Both the position numbers and the translations under genes were made by a program. Positions 38,669 to 47,246 of a stretch of 64,000 nucleotides of DNA are shown here, in pieces. The notes beneath the pieces were generated by a model, which saw nothing but the letters and a program-made list of their open reading frames with translations, ran no database searches and had not been told where the DNA came from. Origin of the DNA: Algimonas ampicilliniresistens (GTDB taxonomy: Bacteria > Pseudomonadota > Alphaproteobacteria > Caulobacterales > Maricaulaceae); assembly GCF_030159955.1 (NCBI RefSeq), contig NZ_BSNK01000002.1, positions 1 through 64,000 on the forward strand, written 5' to 3'. Each line of letters begins with the position of its first letter. Positions within the stretch are counted from its first letter, which is position 1.

Positions 38669-40177
38669 ATGAGTGCTGCTTCACATCCGCCCGTCCAGTC
38701 TGTCGTTATTGTCGGGGGCGGAACAGCTGGATGGATCGCGGCGGCAGCGCTTGCGAAAACGCTTGGTAAGGCCGTCGACATTCGTCTGATCGAGTCAGAC
38801 GCGATCGGCACAGTCGGCGTCGGCGAGGCCACAATTCCACAGCTCCGGCGGCTCAACGCCATTCTCGGCATTAATGAGCATGAATTTGTTCGCGCGACAA
38901 AAGGCTCGTTTAAACTGGGCATAGAGTTCAACAATTGGGGCCATTTGGGCGAACGCTATCTGCACACATTTGGCGATGCCGGGATCAATTTACAGGGCAT
39001 CCCTTTCCATCATTATTGGCGAAAATATTCGGCGTCGTTCGAAGGATCGAACCTCTGGGATTATTCGCTGCATCATCGCGCCGCCTACGCCCACAAGTTC
39101 GGACAGGTTGAGCGCGTCGGCCGAACATCAATGACGGGACTCGCCTATGCCTATCATTTTGACGCGACAGCTTACGCCCTGTTCCTGCGCAAACTCTCAG
39201 AACCGCGCGGTGTTGTCCGAACGGAAGGCAAAGTTGTCGACGTCACTTTAGAGAATGAAAGCGGGCATGTCGCCAGCGTGACATTGGAATCCGGAGAGAT
39301 CATAGCGGGCGATCTTTTCATCGACTGCACTGGCTTTCGAGGCTTGCTGATCGGCGGCTCGCTTGACGTGGCTTGGCAAGATTGGAGCCACTGGCTGCCC
39401 GTCGACCGGGCCGTGACAGTGCCCTGTGAACGGACAGACCCGCTCCTGCCTTACACCAAAGCCACGGCGCATGGTGCGGGCTGGCAATGGCGCATTCCCT
39501 TGCAGCACCGCACCGGCAATGGCCATGTCTATGTGTCCGATTTCCTATCAGATGATGAGGCAACGCAGACTCTGCTCGATAATCTCGATGCGCCCACGAC
39601 TGCGGAGCCACGTCTTTTGCGATTTAAGACCGGGCGGCGCGAACAACTTTGGCACAAAAATGTCGTCAGCCTAGGCTTGGCATCGGGCTTTCTCGAACCG
39701 TTAGAAAGCACGTCGATCCATATCATCCAAAGCAATGTATCGCGTCTGATCGAACTCTTCCCGAACATGGGCTTTTCGGTCGCCAATATTACCGAATATA
39801 ATCGGGTCGTGACCAAGGAATATGACCTGATCCGCGATTTCCTGATCCTACATTACGCCCGGACCGATCGCAATGACACACCCTTCTGGCGTCATTGTGC
39901 GAACATGGAAATTCCGGACAGCCTACGACACAAAATAGATCTATTCCGAACTACGGGTCACTTGTTCCGCGACCCCGAGGATCTGTTCCGTGAGAGCAGT
40001 TGGGTGCAAGTGATGTTGGGACAAGGGATCATGCCGGAAGGCTGGCATCGCCATGCCGACCAACTCAGCGACGAACAACTCGGCCAGTTCATGGCCGACG
40101 TTCAGGCCATCATCGCAAAGACGGTGAACCCGCTTCCCAGCCATGCGGACTTCATCGCGGCCCATTGCGCGGTATAG
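38669..40177 (+). CDS. Flavin-dependent tryptophan halogenase homologue (first copy)
   Basis: The 502-residue protein has the FAD motif VVIVGGGTAGWIAAAALA, the second family motif GWQWRIPLQHRTGNGHVY (W-x-W-x-I-P), the catalytic-lysine region GSFKLGIEFNNW near residue 85 and the E-S pair in LEPLESTSIH. All residues needed for a flavin-dependent halogenase are present. Relatives beside TonB receptors in Caulobacterales and Xanthomonas include indole-brominating BrvH-type enzymes whose natural substrates are unknown. It is 73 bp beyond the receptor terminator and converges with a second copy 12 bp away. Confidence 0.9.
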   Translation: MSAASHPPVQSVVIVGGGTAGWIAAAALAKTLGKAVDIRLIESDAIGTVGVGEATIPQLRRLNAILGINEHEFVRATKGSFKLGIEFNNWGHLGERYLHTFGDAGINLQGIPFHHYWRKYSASFEGSNLWDYSLHHRAAYAHKFGQVERVGRTSMTGLAYAYHFDATAYALFLRKLSEPRGVVRTEGKVVDVTLENESGHVASVTLESGEIIAGDLFIDCTGFRGLLIGGSLDVAWQDWSHWLPVDRAVTVPCERTDPLLPYTKATAHGAGWQWRIPLQHRTGNGHVYVSDFLSDDEATQTLLDNLDAPTTAEPRLLRFKTGRREQLWHKNVVSLGLASGFLEPLESTSIHIIQSNVSRLIELFPNMGFSVANITEYNRVVTKEYDLIRDFLILHYARTDRNDTPFWRHCANMEIPDSLRHKIDLFRTTGHLFRDPEDLFRESSWVQVMLGQGIMPEGWHRHADQLSDEQLGQFMADVQAIIAKTVNPLPSHADFIAAHCAV

Positions 40178-40189
40178 CGCGCCTGTCTT

Positions 40190-41695
40190 CTATGAGCCGA
40201 TGATCCGACGCAGATAATCGTCATGTTCAGGCATAGCCGCAGCCGCTTCTGCGATCGCTTGCCGAACTTGTGCCAGACGGTCGCTCACGGGCACAGCGCC
40301 GCGCAGCTCAGATAGGACCGGCGCGCGTTCCGGCCAGATGCCCTGCCCGGTATAGACCGCGATCCAGCTTGGATTATTGAACAGCTCGCGCTCGTCTGAG
40401 ACGATCAAACCGTGCCGGCGGAAATGGTCGATCTTATAGGCGAGCGTGTCCGGGATTGGCATTGTCCGGCAATACGTCCAAAACTCAGAATCATCCCGTT
40501 CCGTCGCGTGATAATGTAGGATCAGAAAATCGCGGATACGCTCATACTCGGCACGGGTCAGCGCATTATATTCCTGCGCCAGAATAGGGCTCATCCCCGC
40601 ATCGGGCAGCATAGCGAGCAACCGCATGATCCCATATTGGATCATGTGCAGCGACGTCGACTCCAGCGGCTCCACAAAGCCAGCAGAGAGTCCAATCGCA
40701 ACACAGTTTTTCGACCAGATTTGTTTTCGCATGCCGGTCGTGAAACGCAAATGCTTGGGTTCCGCCATCGGTGCGCCATCAAGATTATCTAGGAGGGTTT
40801 TCGTCGCGTCGTCCGCCGTCTCGTAAGCCGAACAATAGACATGCCCATTGCCAGTCCGATGCTGCAAGGGAATGCGCCATTGCCAGCCTGCCCGGTGTGC
40901 GGTCGAACGTGTATAGGACAAGGTCGGGCCGACCGGTTCACAGGGCACAGCGACGGCGCGGTCCATCGGAAGCCAATGGGACCAGTCCTCATAGCCCGTC
41001 TCTAGCGCCCCCTCGATCAGCAAACCGCGAAAACCCGAGCAGTCCAAAAACAGATCGCCCGTAAAAGACCGCCCATCACCTGTCGCAACAGATGTGATGA
41101 ACCCGCTTTCCGGGTCGCGTTCAACCGTTTCGATCCGCCCTTCATGACGGGTGACACCGCGCGCTTCTGCATAACCCCGTAAGAACTGGGCATAGGACAT
41201 CGCGTCAAAATGATAGGCATAGTCGTGGCGCGAACGGATATTACGGCGGTCCGCCATAGGCGGTTCAAACCGAGCATCCTTCGCCGCCGCCCACGCCATG
41301 CAATAGGCATCGAGCCCATGCTCATCTCGCCCTGCCAGATGTTCGCGCATCCAATATTGGTAGAAAGGTACCCAATCAAATTCGGCCCCATACTGTCCGA
41401 AGGGGTGGAAGTAGCGATGACCGATCCGCAACCAGTCAACAAATTCAATCCCAAGCTTGTAGGAGCCTTGTGTCTCCCGGATGAAGGTCGCCTCATCAAT
41501 GCCAAGCCGTTGATTGAACGTGCGGATAGGCGGGATGGTCGCTTCGCCCACGCCGACCGTCGCAATCGCTTCAGACTCGATCAAATCGATCTGCACAGAC
41601 CCACCGATCGCATTGGCCAGCGCGGCAGCGCTCATCCAGCCCGCTGAACCGCCCCCAACAATCACAATCCGCGACAAAGCTTGATTATCTGACAT
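40190..41695 (-). CDS. Flavin-dependent tryptophan halogenase homologue (second copy)
   Basis: The 501-residue protein is a close paralogue of the first, tail to tail with it. It shows IVIVGGGSAGWMSAAALANA, VGVGEATIPPIRTFNQRLG, lysine in GSYKLGIEFVDW near residue 84, GWQWRIPLQHRTGNGHVY and LEPLESTSLH. ATG at 41695 is used because it starts the normal MSDNQALSR sequence with a GCGAGG site. A small TTTGC palindrome sits directly upstream and it is divergent from the GH97 operon. The electron source, a flavin reductase, is not encoded nearby. Confidence 0.9.
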   Translation of the reverse strand: MSDNQALSRIVIVGGGSAGWMSAAALANAIGGSVQIDLIESEAIATVGVGEATIPPIRTFNQRLGIDEATFIRETQGSYKLGIEFVDWLRIGHRYFHPFGQYGAEFDWVPFYQYWMREHLAGRDEHGLDAYCMAWAAAKDARFEPPMADRRNIRSRHDYAYHFDAMSYAQFLRGYAEARGVTRHEGRIETVERDPESGFITSVATGDGRSFTGDLFLDCSGFRGLLIEGALETGYEDWSHWLPMDRAVAVPCEPVGPTLSYTRSTAHRAGWQWRIPLQHRTGNGHVYCSAYETADDATKTLLDNLDGAPMAEPKHLRFTTGMRKQIWSKNCVAIGLSAGFVEPLESTSLHMIQYGIMRLLAMLPDAGMSPILAQEYNALTRAEYERIRDFLILHYHATERDDSEFWTYCRTMPIPDTLAYKIDHFRRHGLIVSDERELFNNPSWIAVYTGQGIWPERAPVLSELRGAVPVSDRLAQVRQAIAEAAAAMPEHDDYLRRIIGS

Positions 41696-41703
41696 GAAGC
41701 CTC

Positions 41704-41714
41704 GCAAATTTTGC
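41704..41714. promoter_or_regulatory. LacI-like palindrome between halogenase 2 and GH97 operon
   Basis: GCAAATTTTGC has GCAAA / TTTGC arms around one base and is followed by further GCAA half-sites up to 41729. It is 9 bp upstream of the halogenase start, inside a 119-bp divergent gap rich in A and T. It is a weaker match than the site at 35530. Confidence 0.35.
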
Positions 41715-41814
41715 AAAACGAAATCGCAATAAAACCACGATTATATCGCTTTCACTTTCCAGTTTACGCAAATTCCTGTAAAGGAATGAAAACAGAGTAA
41801 CAGGGGAGATCATC

Positions 41815-43959
41815 ATGTCCATGCGCTCAAAGGGCCTAATCGGTATTTGCCTGTTCGCCCTCATGGCTTGCACGTCCGAAACACCCATCGCGAACGAGGC
41901 GGAAAGCCCCCCCGCCATCACTGCCCCAGATGCGCCACAGCAGATATTTGAGACCACATCGGTCGCGAGCCCCGATGGTGAAATCGAGTTTACTCTTCGA
42001 ACGGATGGCGGCTTGCTTCGCTACACCGTGGATTTCCAAGGGGAACCTGTCATCGGCCAATCGCGGCTCGGTCTGCGCTTCGCGGAAAGCTTCGGTTTGG
42101 ATGATGATCTTGAAATCATCGGAATTGAAGAGAGCGAATCAGACAAGACATGGGAGCAGCCTTGGGGTGAGCGCCGAGTCGTGCGCGACAATCATACGGA
42201 ATTGTTGATCAATCTCCGCCGGGCAGAACCAGATATCCGTTTCAATGTGCGCGTGCGTGTCTTCAATGACGGCTTCGGCTTTCGCTACGAAGTGCCGGAA
42301 CAGGCCAACTTGCCCGCAACCGTTTCAATTATGGATGAGCTGACGGAGTTCAATGTCGGGGCCCAGACGGACAGCTGGTGGATCCCATCGCGCATGTATA
42401 ATCGCTACGAATACCTCTATCAGAACACGCCAGTGGGCGAGATCCAGATGGTGCATACGCCGGTTACAATGCGCACGGATTTCGGGGCGCATCTGTCGAT
42501 CCATGAAGCCGCACTGATCAACTATTCCGGCATGAGTTTGGAGCAAGAGCGCGAAGGTGTTCTGGAAGCCAGCCTCGCGCCGCGCAGCGATGGTAAAAAG
42601 GTTGTGGTCAATACGCCATTTGTCACGCCGTGGCGGACAATCCAGATTGGCGACGAAGCCGTCGACCTCATCAATTCAGATTTGATCCTCAACCTCAATG
42701 AGCCCAATAAACTGGGCGATGTTTCATATTTCGAACCGGGCAAATATGCTGGCATTTGGTGGGATCAGCATATTCGCAACGGCACTTGGGGACAGGTTCA
42801 GGGCGAGCTGACGGGCCTGCACGCCGCCACAACTGAGCGCACCAAAGCCTATATGGATTTCGCCGCAGAGAATGGTTTCAAAGGTGTCTTGGTCGAAGGT
42901 TGGAATATCGGCTGGGACGACGACTGGTTTAATAATGGCGACGTGTTTTCCTTCACCGAAACCTATGATGATTTCGATATTGCCGCAGTCGCCGCTTATG
43001 GTGAGCAAGTCGGCACGCGCCTCATCGGTCACCACGAAACATCCGGCAACATCACCAATTATGAGACTCAACTCGAAGACGCACTCGACCTCTATCAGGC
43101 AAGCGGCGTTCGGGTCATCAAATCCGGTTATGTCGCCGATGATGGCAACTTAAAATTTGTCGATGCGAACGGCGTGCCGCGCTACGAATATCACGATAGC
43201 CAACCGCAGGTCGCCCATCACATCAAGGTCGTCCAACGCGCGCATGAGCACCAGATCGCGATGAACCCGCATGAGCCTGTCAAGGACACGGGGCTGCGCC
43301 GCACCTATCCAAACTGGGTCTCGCGTGAAGGCGCACGCGGTCAGGAATTCAATGCGTGGGGCGTGCCGCCCAACGGTCCGGACCATGTACCGAACCTGAT
43401 TTTCACACGCATGCTATCCGGGCCGATGGATTATACGGCGGGTGCCTTCGATCTACGTCCCAATGAAAAACCACCCGTCCGAGACGACTTTCAGAGAAAC
43501 AGTCCCGCATCACGCATTGAACATACGCTGGCCAAGGAACTCGCGCTCTACGTCGCGCTCTATTCGCCCATCCAGATGGTGGTCGACAGTCCCGAAGAAT
43601 ATGCCAAGCGCCCCGACGCGTTTCAATTCATCAAAGATGTTCCGACCGATTGGGAGCACAGCGTCGCGCTCGATGGAGAGATCGGCGAGTTCGCCGTCAT
43701 CGCCCGGAAAGACCGCAGCCGAGACGATTGGTATCTGGGAGCGGTGACTGACGCCAACGCACGGGCTGTCGAAGTTGAACTGAGCTTCCTCGACGATGGG
43801 AATTATGAGGCCCAGATCTACCGCGACGGACCCGAAGCGGATTATGAAACCAATCCTTACGACATACGAATCGAACGCCGAACCGTGACCAGCGAGGATC
43901 GGCTTGTTCTTCCACTCGCTCGCTCCGGCGGCGCGGCGATCCGATTCAAGAAACTATGA
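41815..43959 (+). CDS. Alpha-glucosidase of glycoside hydrolase family 97, lipoprotein
   Basis: The 714-residue protein has a lipobox FALMACTS (Cys near residue 19), an N-terminal beta-sandwich domain, and a catalytic barrel with GVLVEGWNIGWDDDW, IGHHETSGNITNYE, NPHEPVKDTGLRRTYPN and EGARGQEFNAW. The glutamates in these last motifs correspond to the calcium and acid/base residues of SusB-type inverting GH97 enzymes. It would release glucose from starch oligosaccharides in the periplasm. It is the first gene of a four-gene coupled operon, overlapping the esterase gene by 4 bp. Confidence 0.92.
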   Translation: MSMRSKGLIGICLFALMACTSETPIANEAESPPAITAPDAPQQIFETTSVASPDGEIEFTLRTDGGLLRYTVDFQGEPVIGQSRLGLRFAESFGLDDDLEIIGIEESESDKTWEQPWGERRVVRDNHTELLINLRRAEPDIRFNVRVRVFNDGFGFRYEVPEQANLPATVSIMDELTEFNVGAQTDSWWIPSRMYNRYEYLYQNTPVGEIQMVHTPVTMRTDFGAHLSIHEAALINYSGMSLEQEREGVLEASLAPRSDGKKVVVNTPFVTPWRTIQIGDEAVDLINSDLILNLNEPNKLGDVSYFEPGKYAGIWWDQHIRNGTWGQVQGELTGLHAATTERTKAYMDFAAENGFKGVLVEGWNIGWDDDWFNNGDVFSFTETYDDFDIAAVAAYGEQVGTRLIGHHETSGNITNYETQLEDALDLYQASGVRVIKSGYVADDGNLKFVDANGVPRYEYHDSQPQVAHHIKVVQRAHEHQIAMNPHEPVKDTGLRRTYPNWVSREGARGQEFNAWGVPPNGPDHVPNLIFTRMLSGPMDYTAGAFDLRPNEKPPVRDDFQRNSPASRIEHTLAKELALYVALYSPIQMVVDSPEEYAKRPDAFQFIKDVPTDWEHSVALDGEIGEFAVIARKDRSRDDWYLGAVTDANARAVEVELSFLDDGNYEAQIYRDGPEADYETNPYDIRIERRTVTSEDRLVLPLARSGGAAIRFKKL

Positions 43960-44906
43960 GAGCCTTAGCTGCCATCGCGCTCATCGGGCTGACAGCCTGT
44001 GCTCAGCCCGAAGCCGTAGCGGTTGAGACACAAGTCGACCCTGACACCGTCGCGGGGGATTATCGCGGGATTACAGGCACAGTGGAGCGTTTCACGGCGA
44101 CATCCGATCTTGTGACGACACGTGATGTAGAGGTTTGGTTGCCACCCTCCTATGAGTCTGATTCCGACCGTCGCTATCCCGTGCTCTACATGCATGACGG
44201 GCAAAACTTGTTCGATCCTGAACAGTCTAAATATTCTAAGTGGGACTGGGGCATAGACGAAGCTCTGACGGTGCTGATCTCCGATGGTCATGTGCCTGAG
44301 GTCATTGTGGTTGGTGTTCATAGTGATTCCGAAACCCGTAACCCCGACTATTTTCCGCAGAAAGCCGGCCCTGAACAGGCTGACGCCTTTCGGCGCGATT
44401 TCGGACAATTCGACCTAAGTCAGCTGAATGCAGACAATTATCTGACGTTTCTGGTCCAAGAGCTAAAGCCACAGATAGACGCGACCTATCAGACCCAACC
44501 GGGGCGCGACGACACATCCATTATGGGCTCCTCTATGGGTGGGCTGATCTCGCTTTATGCGATCAGCGAATATCCGGAAGTCTTCGGTCGTGCGGGCATG
44601 GTTTCCACTCATTTCCCGCTCGGCGATGGGGCTCTGGTTGATTATTTCTCAGACCGTTTGCCGGACCCTGATACGCACCGACTCTATTTCGATTTTGGAA
44701 CGGAAACCCTCGATCATAATTATGAGCGCTATCAGGACCGGATGGACAGCGCCGTGATGGCCGCCGGATATGCGGCGGGTAACAATTGGACGACGCGAAA
44801 ATTTCAAGGCCATGACCATTCTGAACGCGCTTGGCGCAACCGGGTCCATGTGCCGCTACAATTCCTGCTCGCGGGCGAGGATGTGGACGGCGGAGAAAGA
44901 CGATGA
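43956..44906 (+). CDS. Esterase-D/CE1-like alpha/beta hydrolase, lipoprotein
   Basis: The 316-residue protein has a lipobox IGLTACAQ (Cys near residue 15) and the putative-esterase (PF00756-type) pattern: VEVWLPPSYESDSDRRYPVL, MHDGQNLFDPEQS, nucleophile serine in MGSSMGGLISL, and a late histidine in GHDHSERAW. Such proteins remove acyl groups or act on carbohydrate esters. In this operon it might deacylate substituted glucans, but the substrate is unproven. It overlaps both neighbours by 4 bp (ATGA), so translation is coupled. Confidence 0.87.
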   Translation: MRALAAIALIGLTACAQPEAVAVETQVDPDTVAGDYRGITGTVERFTATSDLVTTRDVEVWLPPSYESDSDRRYPVLYMHDGQNLFDPEQSKYSKWDWGIDEALTVLISDGHVPEVIVVGVHSDSETRNPDYFPQKAGPEQADAFRRDFGQFDLSQLNADNYLTFLVQELKPQIDATYQTQPGRDDTSIMGSSMGGLISLYAISEYPEVFGRAGMVSTHFPLGDGALVDYFSDRLPDPDTHRLYFDFGTETLDHNYERYQDRMDSAVMAAGYAAGNNWTTRKFQGHDHSERAWRNRVHVPLQFLLAGEDVDGGERR

Positions 44907-46276
44907 AACATACTCTACTGATGGGGCTCATTGCCGCCTGCACAACATTGCCTGCCCCTGCACCGATCTCTGACGGCATCACACCGCAAGACTATGTCAA
45001 AATTCAGCATCCAGACTGGAGCCGCGATGCGGTCATCTATGAAATCAATGTGCGGCAATATTCGGACGCCGGCACGTTCGACGCGGTGCGGGAGGACTTG
45101 CCTCGGCTCAAAGACCTCGGCGTCGATATTCTCTGGCTGATGCCGATCCATCCGATTGGTGAGGTCGAACGCAAGGGCACGCTGGGCAGCTATTATTCCG
45201 TGCGTGATTATTACGGCGTCAATCCGGAGTTTGGCACAAAAGACGATTTCAAACGCTTTGTCGATGATGCTCACGCTCAAGGCTTCAAAGTCATTCTCGA
45301 CTGGGTCGCCAACCACACGGCTTGGGATAATGAGCTCGCGACCGCTCACCCCGACTGGTACGAAAAAGACTGGAAGGGCGACTTCCGGCCCACACCCTGG
45401 TGGGATTGGTCCGACATTATCGACCTCGATTTTAGCGAACCTGGCGTGCGGCAATATATGTCAGACGCTATGACCTATTGGGTCGAAGAAATGGACGTTG
45501 ATGGCTTCCGCGCTGACGTCGCTGGCTATGTTCCCCTTGATTTCTGGGACGGGCTCCGTGCCCGCCTTGATACAATCAAGCCCGTTTTCATGCTTGGCGA
45601 GTGGCAGACCCGTGACCTGCATGAACGCGCGTTCGACGCGACCTATGCGTGGGAATGGAAAGAAGGCATGCAAAACATCGCCCAAGGCAAGTCTGACACC
45701 GGCGCGCTCTACGGCTATTATTCGGCCAATGAATCCGCCTGGCCGCGCGATGCCATGCGCATGACCTACACCGATAATCACGATCAAAATAGCTGGGATG
45801 GCCTTCCGCAAAATATCTATGGCGATGCCTATGAAGCCGCCATCGTGCTGCAGTTCACTGGCGAAGGCATTCCGCTGATCTATAGCGGACAGGAATGCGC
45901 GAACCCGAACCAGTTAGAATTCTTCGAAAAGGATGAGATCGTTTGGAATTGCGACGATCCGCTCAACGCCTTGTTCCGCGATCTGGTTCAGCTCAAAACC
46001 GATAATCCCGTGCTGCATAATGGCGCGTGGGGCGCGACCACGACCAAGGTCGAGAACAGCAATCCGCAAAAAGTCTTCAGCTTCATTCGCAGAAATGATG
46101 ATGGGAATGCTGTGCTGGTCATCGCCAACCTCTCGGACACACCGCAAAGCTTTGTATTCACAGACGGTCTACCCAAAGGGGATTACCGGACATTCCGTAC
46201 GAACGCGCCCGTCACGCTTGGCGATGAGATGCAAACCCTCCCGGCTTGGGGGTGGATGGTCTATGTTCGAGACTAG
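44903..46276 (+). CDS. Alpha-amylase family 13, probable lipoprotein
   Basis: The 457-residue protein has a short signal with lipobox GLIAACTT (Cys near residue 13). GH13 motifs are DWVANHTAWD, nucleophile D in VDGFRADVAGY, acid/base E in VFMLGEWQTR and D in TYTDNHDQNSW. It is a compact form with a C-terminal beta domain ending GWMVYVRD. It adds a third GH13 activity to the locus. ATG at 44903 overlaps the esterase stop by 4 bp and begins a good signal peptide; an upstream in-frame start lies inside the esterase gene. Confidence 0.92.
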   Translation: MKHTLLMGLIAACTTLPAPAPISDGITPQDYVKIQHPDWSRDAVIYEINVRQYSDAGTFDAVREDLPRLKDLGVDILWLMPIHPIGEVERKGTLGSYYSVRDYYGVNPEFGTKDDFKRFVDDAHAQGFKVILDWVANHTAWDNELATAHPDWYEKDWKGDFRPTPWWDWSDIIDLDFSEPGVRQYMSDAMTYWVEEMDVDGFRADVAGYVPLDFWDGLRARLDTIKPVFMLGEWQTRDLHERAFDATYAWEWKEGMQNIAQGKSDTGALYGYYSANESAWPRDAMRMTYTDNHDQNSWDGLPQNIYGDAYEAAIVLQFTGEGIPLIYSGQECANPNQLEFFEKDEIVWNCDDPLNALFRDLVQLKTDNPVLHNGAWGATTTKVENSNPQKVFSFIRRNDDGNAVLVIANLSDTPQSFVFTDGLPKGDYRTFRTNAPVTLGDEMQTLPAWGWMVYVRD

Positions 46277-46931
46277 CTATGTCGGCCATGTCGGGGAGCC
46301 AGTTGTCGTCATAGAGGACTTCCACCCTGACTTTGACCAATTACGCGCCGCGGCGAACGGTGCAGACTATGGTCGGCTCGGACCGCATTATCCCGGCCTA
46401 CAGGCCCCGGCTGACCCTCGGCATTTACAGCCTGTTGGCGCTTTACTGACGCAGATATTTCAAGAGATATTCGGCGTCAGCGCTGGCGTATCGCTGATCC
46501 AATGCACTTATTCGGTGGTGACTGTGCCAGACGCCGACCTCGCACCAATCCAAAGCCTTCCGCATGTGGATACGACCGATCCGGGGCGGATCGCTTTGCT
46601 CCATTACCTATCCGGAGAAGAAACGGGCGGCACGGCGTTCTACCGGCACCGCGGGACCGGGACAGAAACGCTGAACACGGCTGGGCTCCCTGAGTACACC
46701 GCTGCGATAGAGGCCGAGGGCGTGCCCCAACCCGGCTATATGCGCGGGTCCGACACACGGTTCGAGCAGATCGGTCACATAGCGGCAAAGCCCAACCGGG
46801 CGGTACTATACCGTTCGCACCTGCTGCACTCCGGGGTGATCCCAAAAGACCTTCCCTTCTCGGATAATCCAGAGACAGCGCGTTTGACGCTCAACAGCTT
46901 CTTCCAAAGCAAAGACCAGATTGGCGTCTAG
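46263..46931 (+). CDS. DUF6445-family protein, 2-oxoglutarate/Fe(II) oxygenase-like
   Basis: The 222-residue product starts MFETSYVGHVGEPVVVIEDF with a 14-bp overlap of the amylase gene. It has an HxD pair in LPHVDTTDPGRIALLHYL (about residue 100), GGTAFYRHR and a distal histidine in LYRSHLLHSGVIP, the arrangement of metal ligands in the double-stranded beta-helix oxygenases. I assign it to DUF6445, a family often found beside tryptophan-halogenase homologues and TonB receptors; its reaction is unknown. No signal peptide is seen. It ends overlapping the convergent PII-like gene by 3 bp. Confidence 0.75.
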   Translation: MFETSYVGHVGEPVVVIEDFHPDFDQLRAAANGADYGRLGPHYPGLQAPADPRHLQPVGALLTQIFQEIFGVSAGVSLIQCTYSVVTVPDADLAPIQSLPHVDTTDPGRIALLHYLSGEETGGTAFYRHRGTGTETLNTAGLPEYTAAIEAEGVPQPGYMRGSDTRFEQIGHIAAKPNRAVLYRSHLLHSGVIPKDLPFSDNPETARLTLNSFFQSKDQIGV

Positions 46932-47242
46932 AAGAGACCCGGTCGCAGGACGCGAACGTCAGAGACATTGACCACGCCGATGCGGCGGTCGAGCATCGAG
47001 AGGATCGTCTTCAACGCCGGTTCTAGGACATCTTCGTCAGCGATACAGATCAGCACGACCATATCGGTTGCCTCGGAAATATCCGTGCCGCGCGACCATC
47101 GAGTCTGACCGCCAAAACCGGACATAGCCGGGACCACGGTCCAGCCAGTTGCGCCCGCATCGCGCAACAAGTCCTCGGCCCGGCGCAAAGCCGGACTTTC
47201 AATGATGAGTTCAAGGCGGAGTTTCTTATTATCGTCAGTCAT
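46928..47242 (-). CDS. PII-like (SbtB-type) regulatory protein
   Basis: The 104-residue protein has a PII-like ferredoxin fold: beta strand LRLELIIES, a T-loop with GFGGQTRWSRGTDI, VVLICIADEDVLEPAL and the terminal GVVNVSDVRVLRPG. It sits 4 bp behind an SbtA-type transporter gene, the arrangement of cyanobacterial sbtA-sbtB, where the small protein binds adenine nucleotides and blocks the transporter. The redox C-terminal CGPxGC extension of some SbtB proteins is absent. Binding of nucleotides here is inferred. Confidence 0.8.
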   Translation of the reverse strand: MTDDNKKLRLELIIESPALRRAEDLLRDAGATGWTVVPAMSGFGGQTRWSRGTDISEATDMVVLICIADEDVLEPALKTILSMLDRRIGVVNVSDVRVLRPGLF

Positions 47243-47246
47243 AGCC

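Noticed and set aside
45933-46262. The reading frame of the DUF6445 gene stays open for 110 codons upstream of the chosen start
   Set aside because: This part lies inside the amylase gene in another frame, is not family-like, and the DUF6445-like sequence begins at the ATG at 46263.
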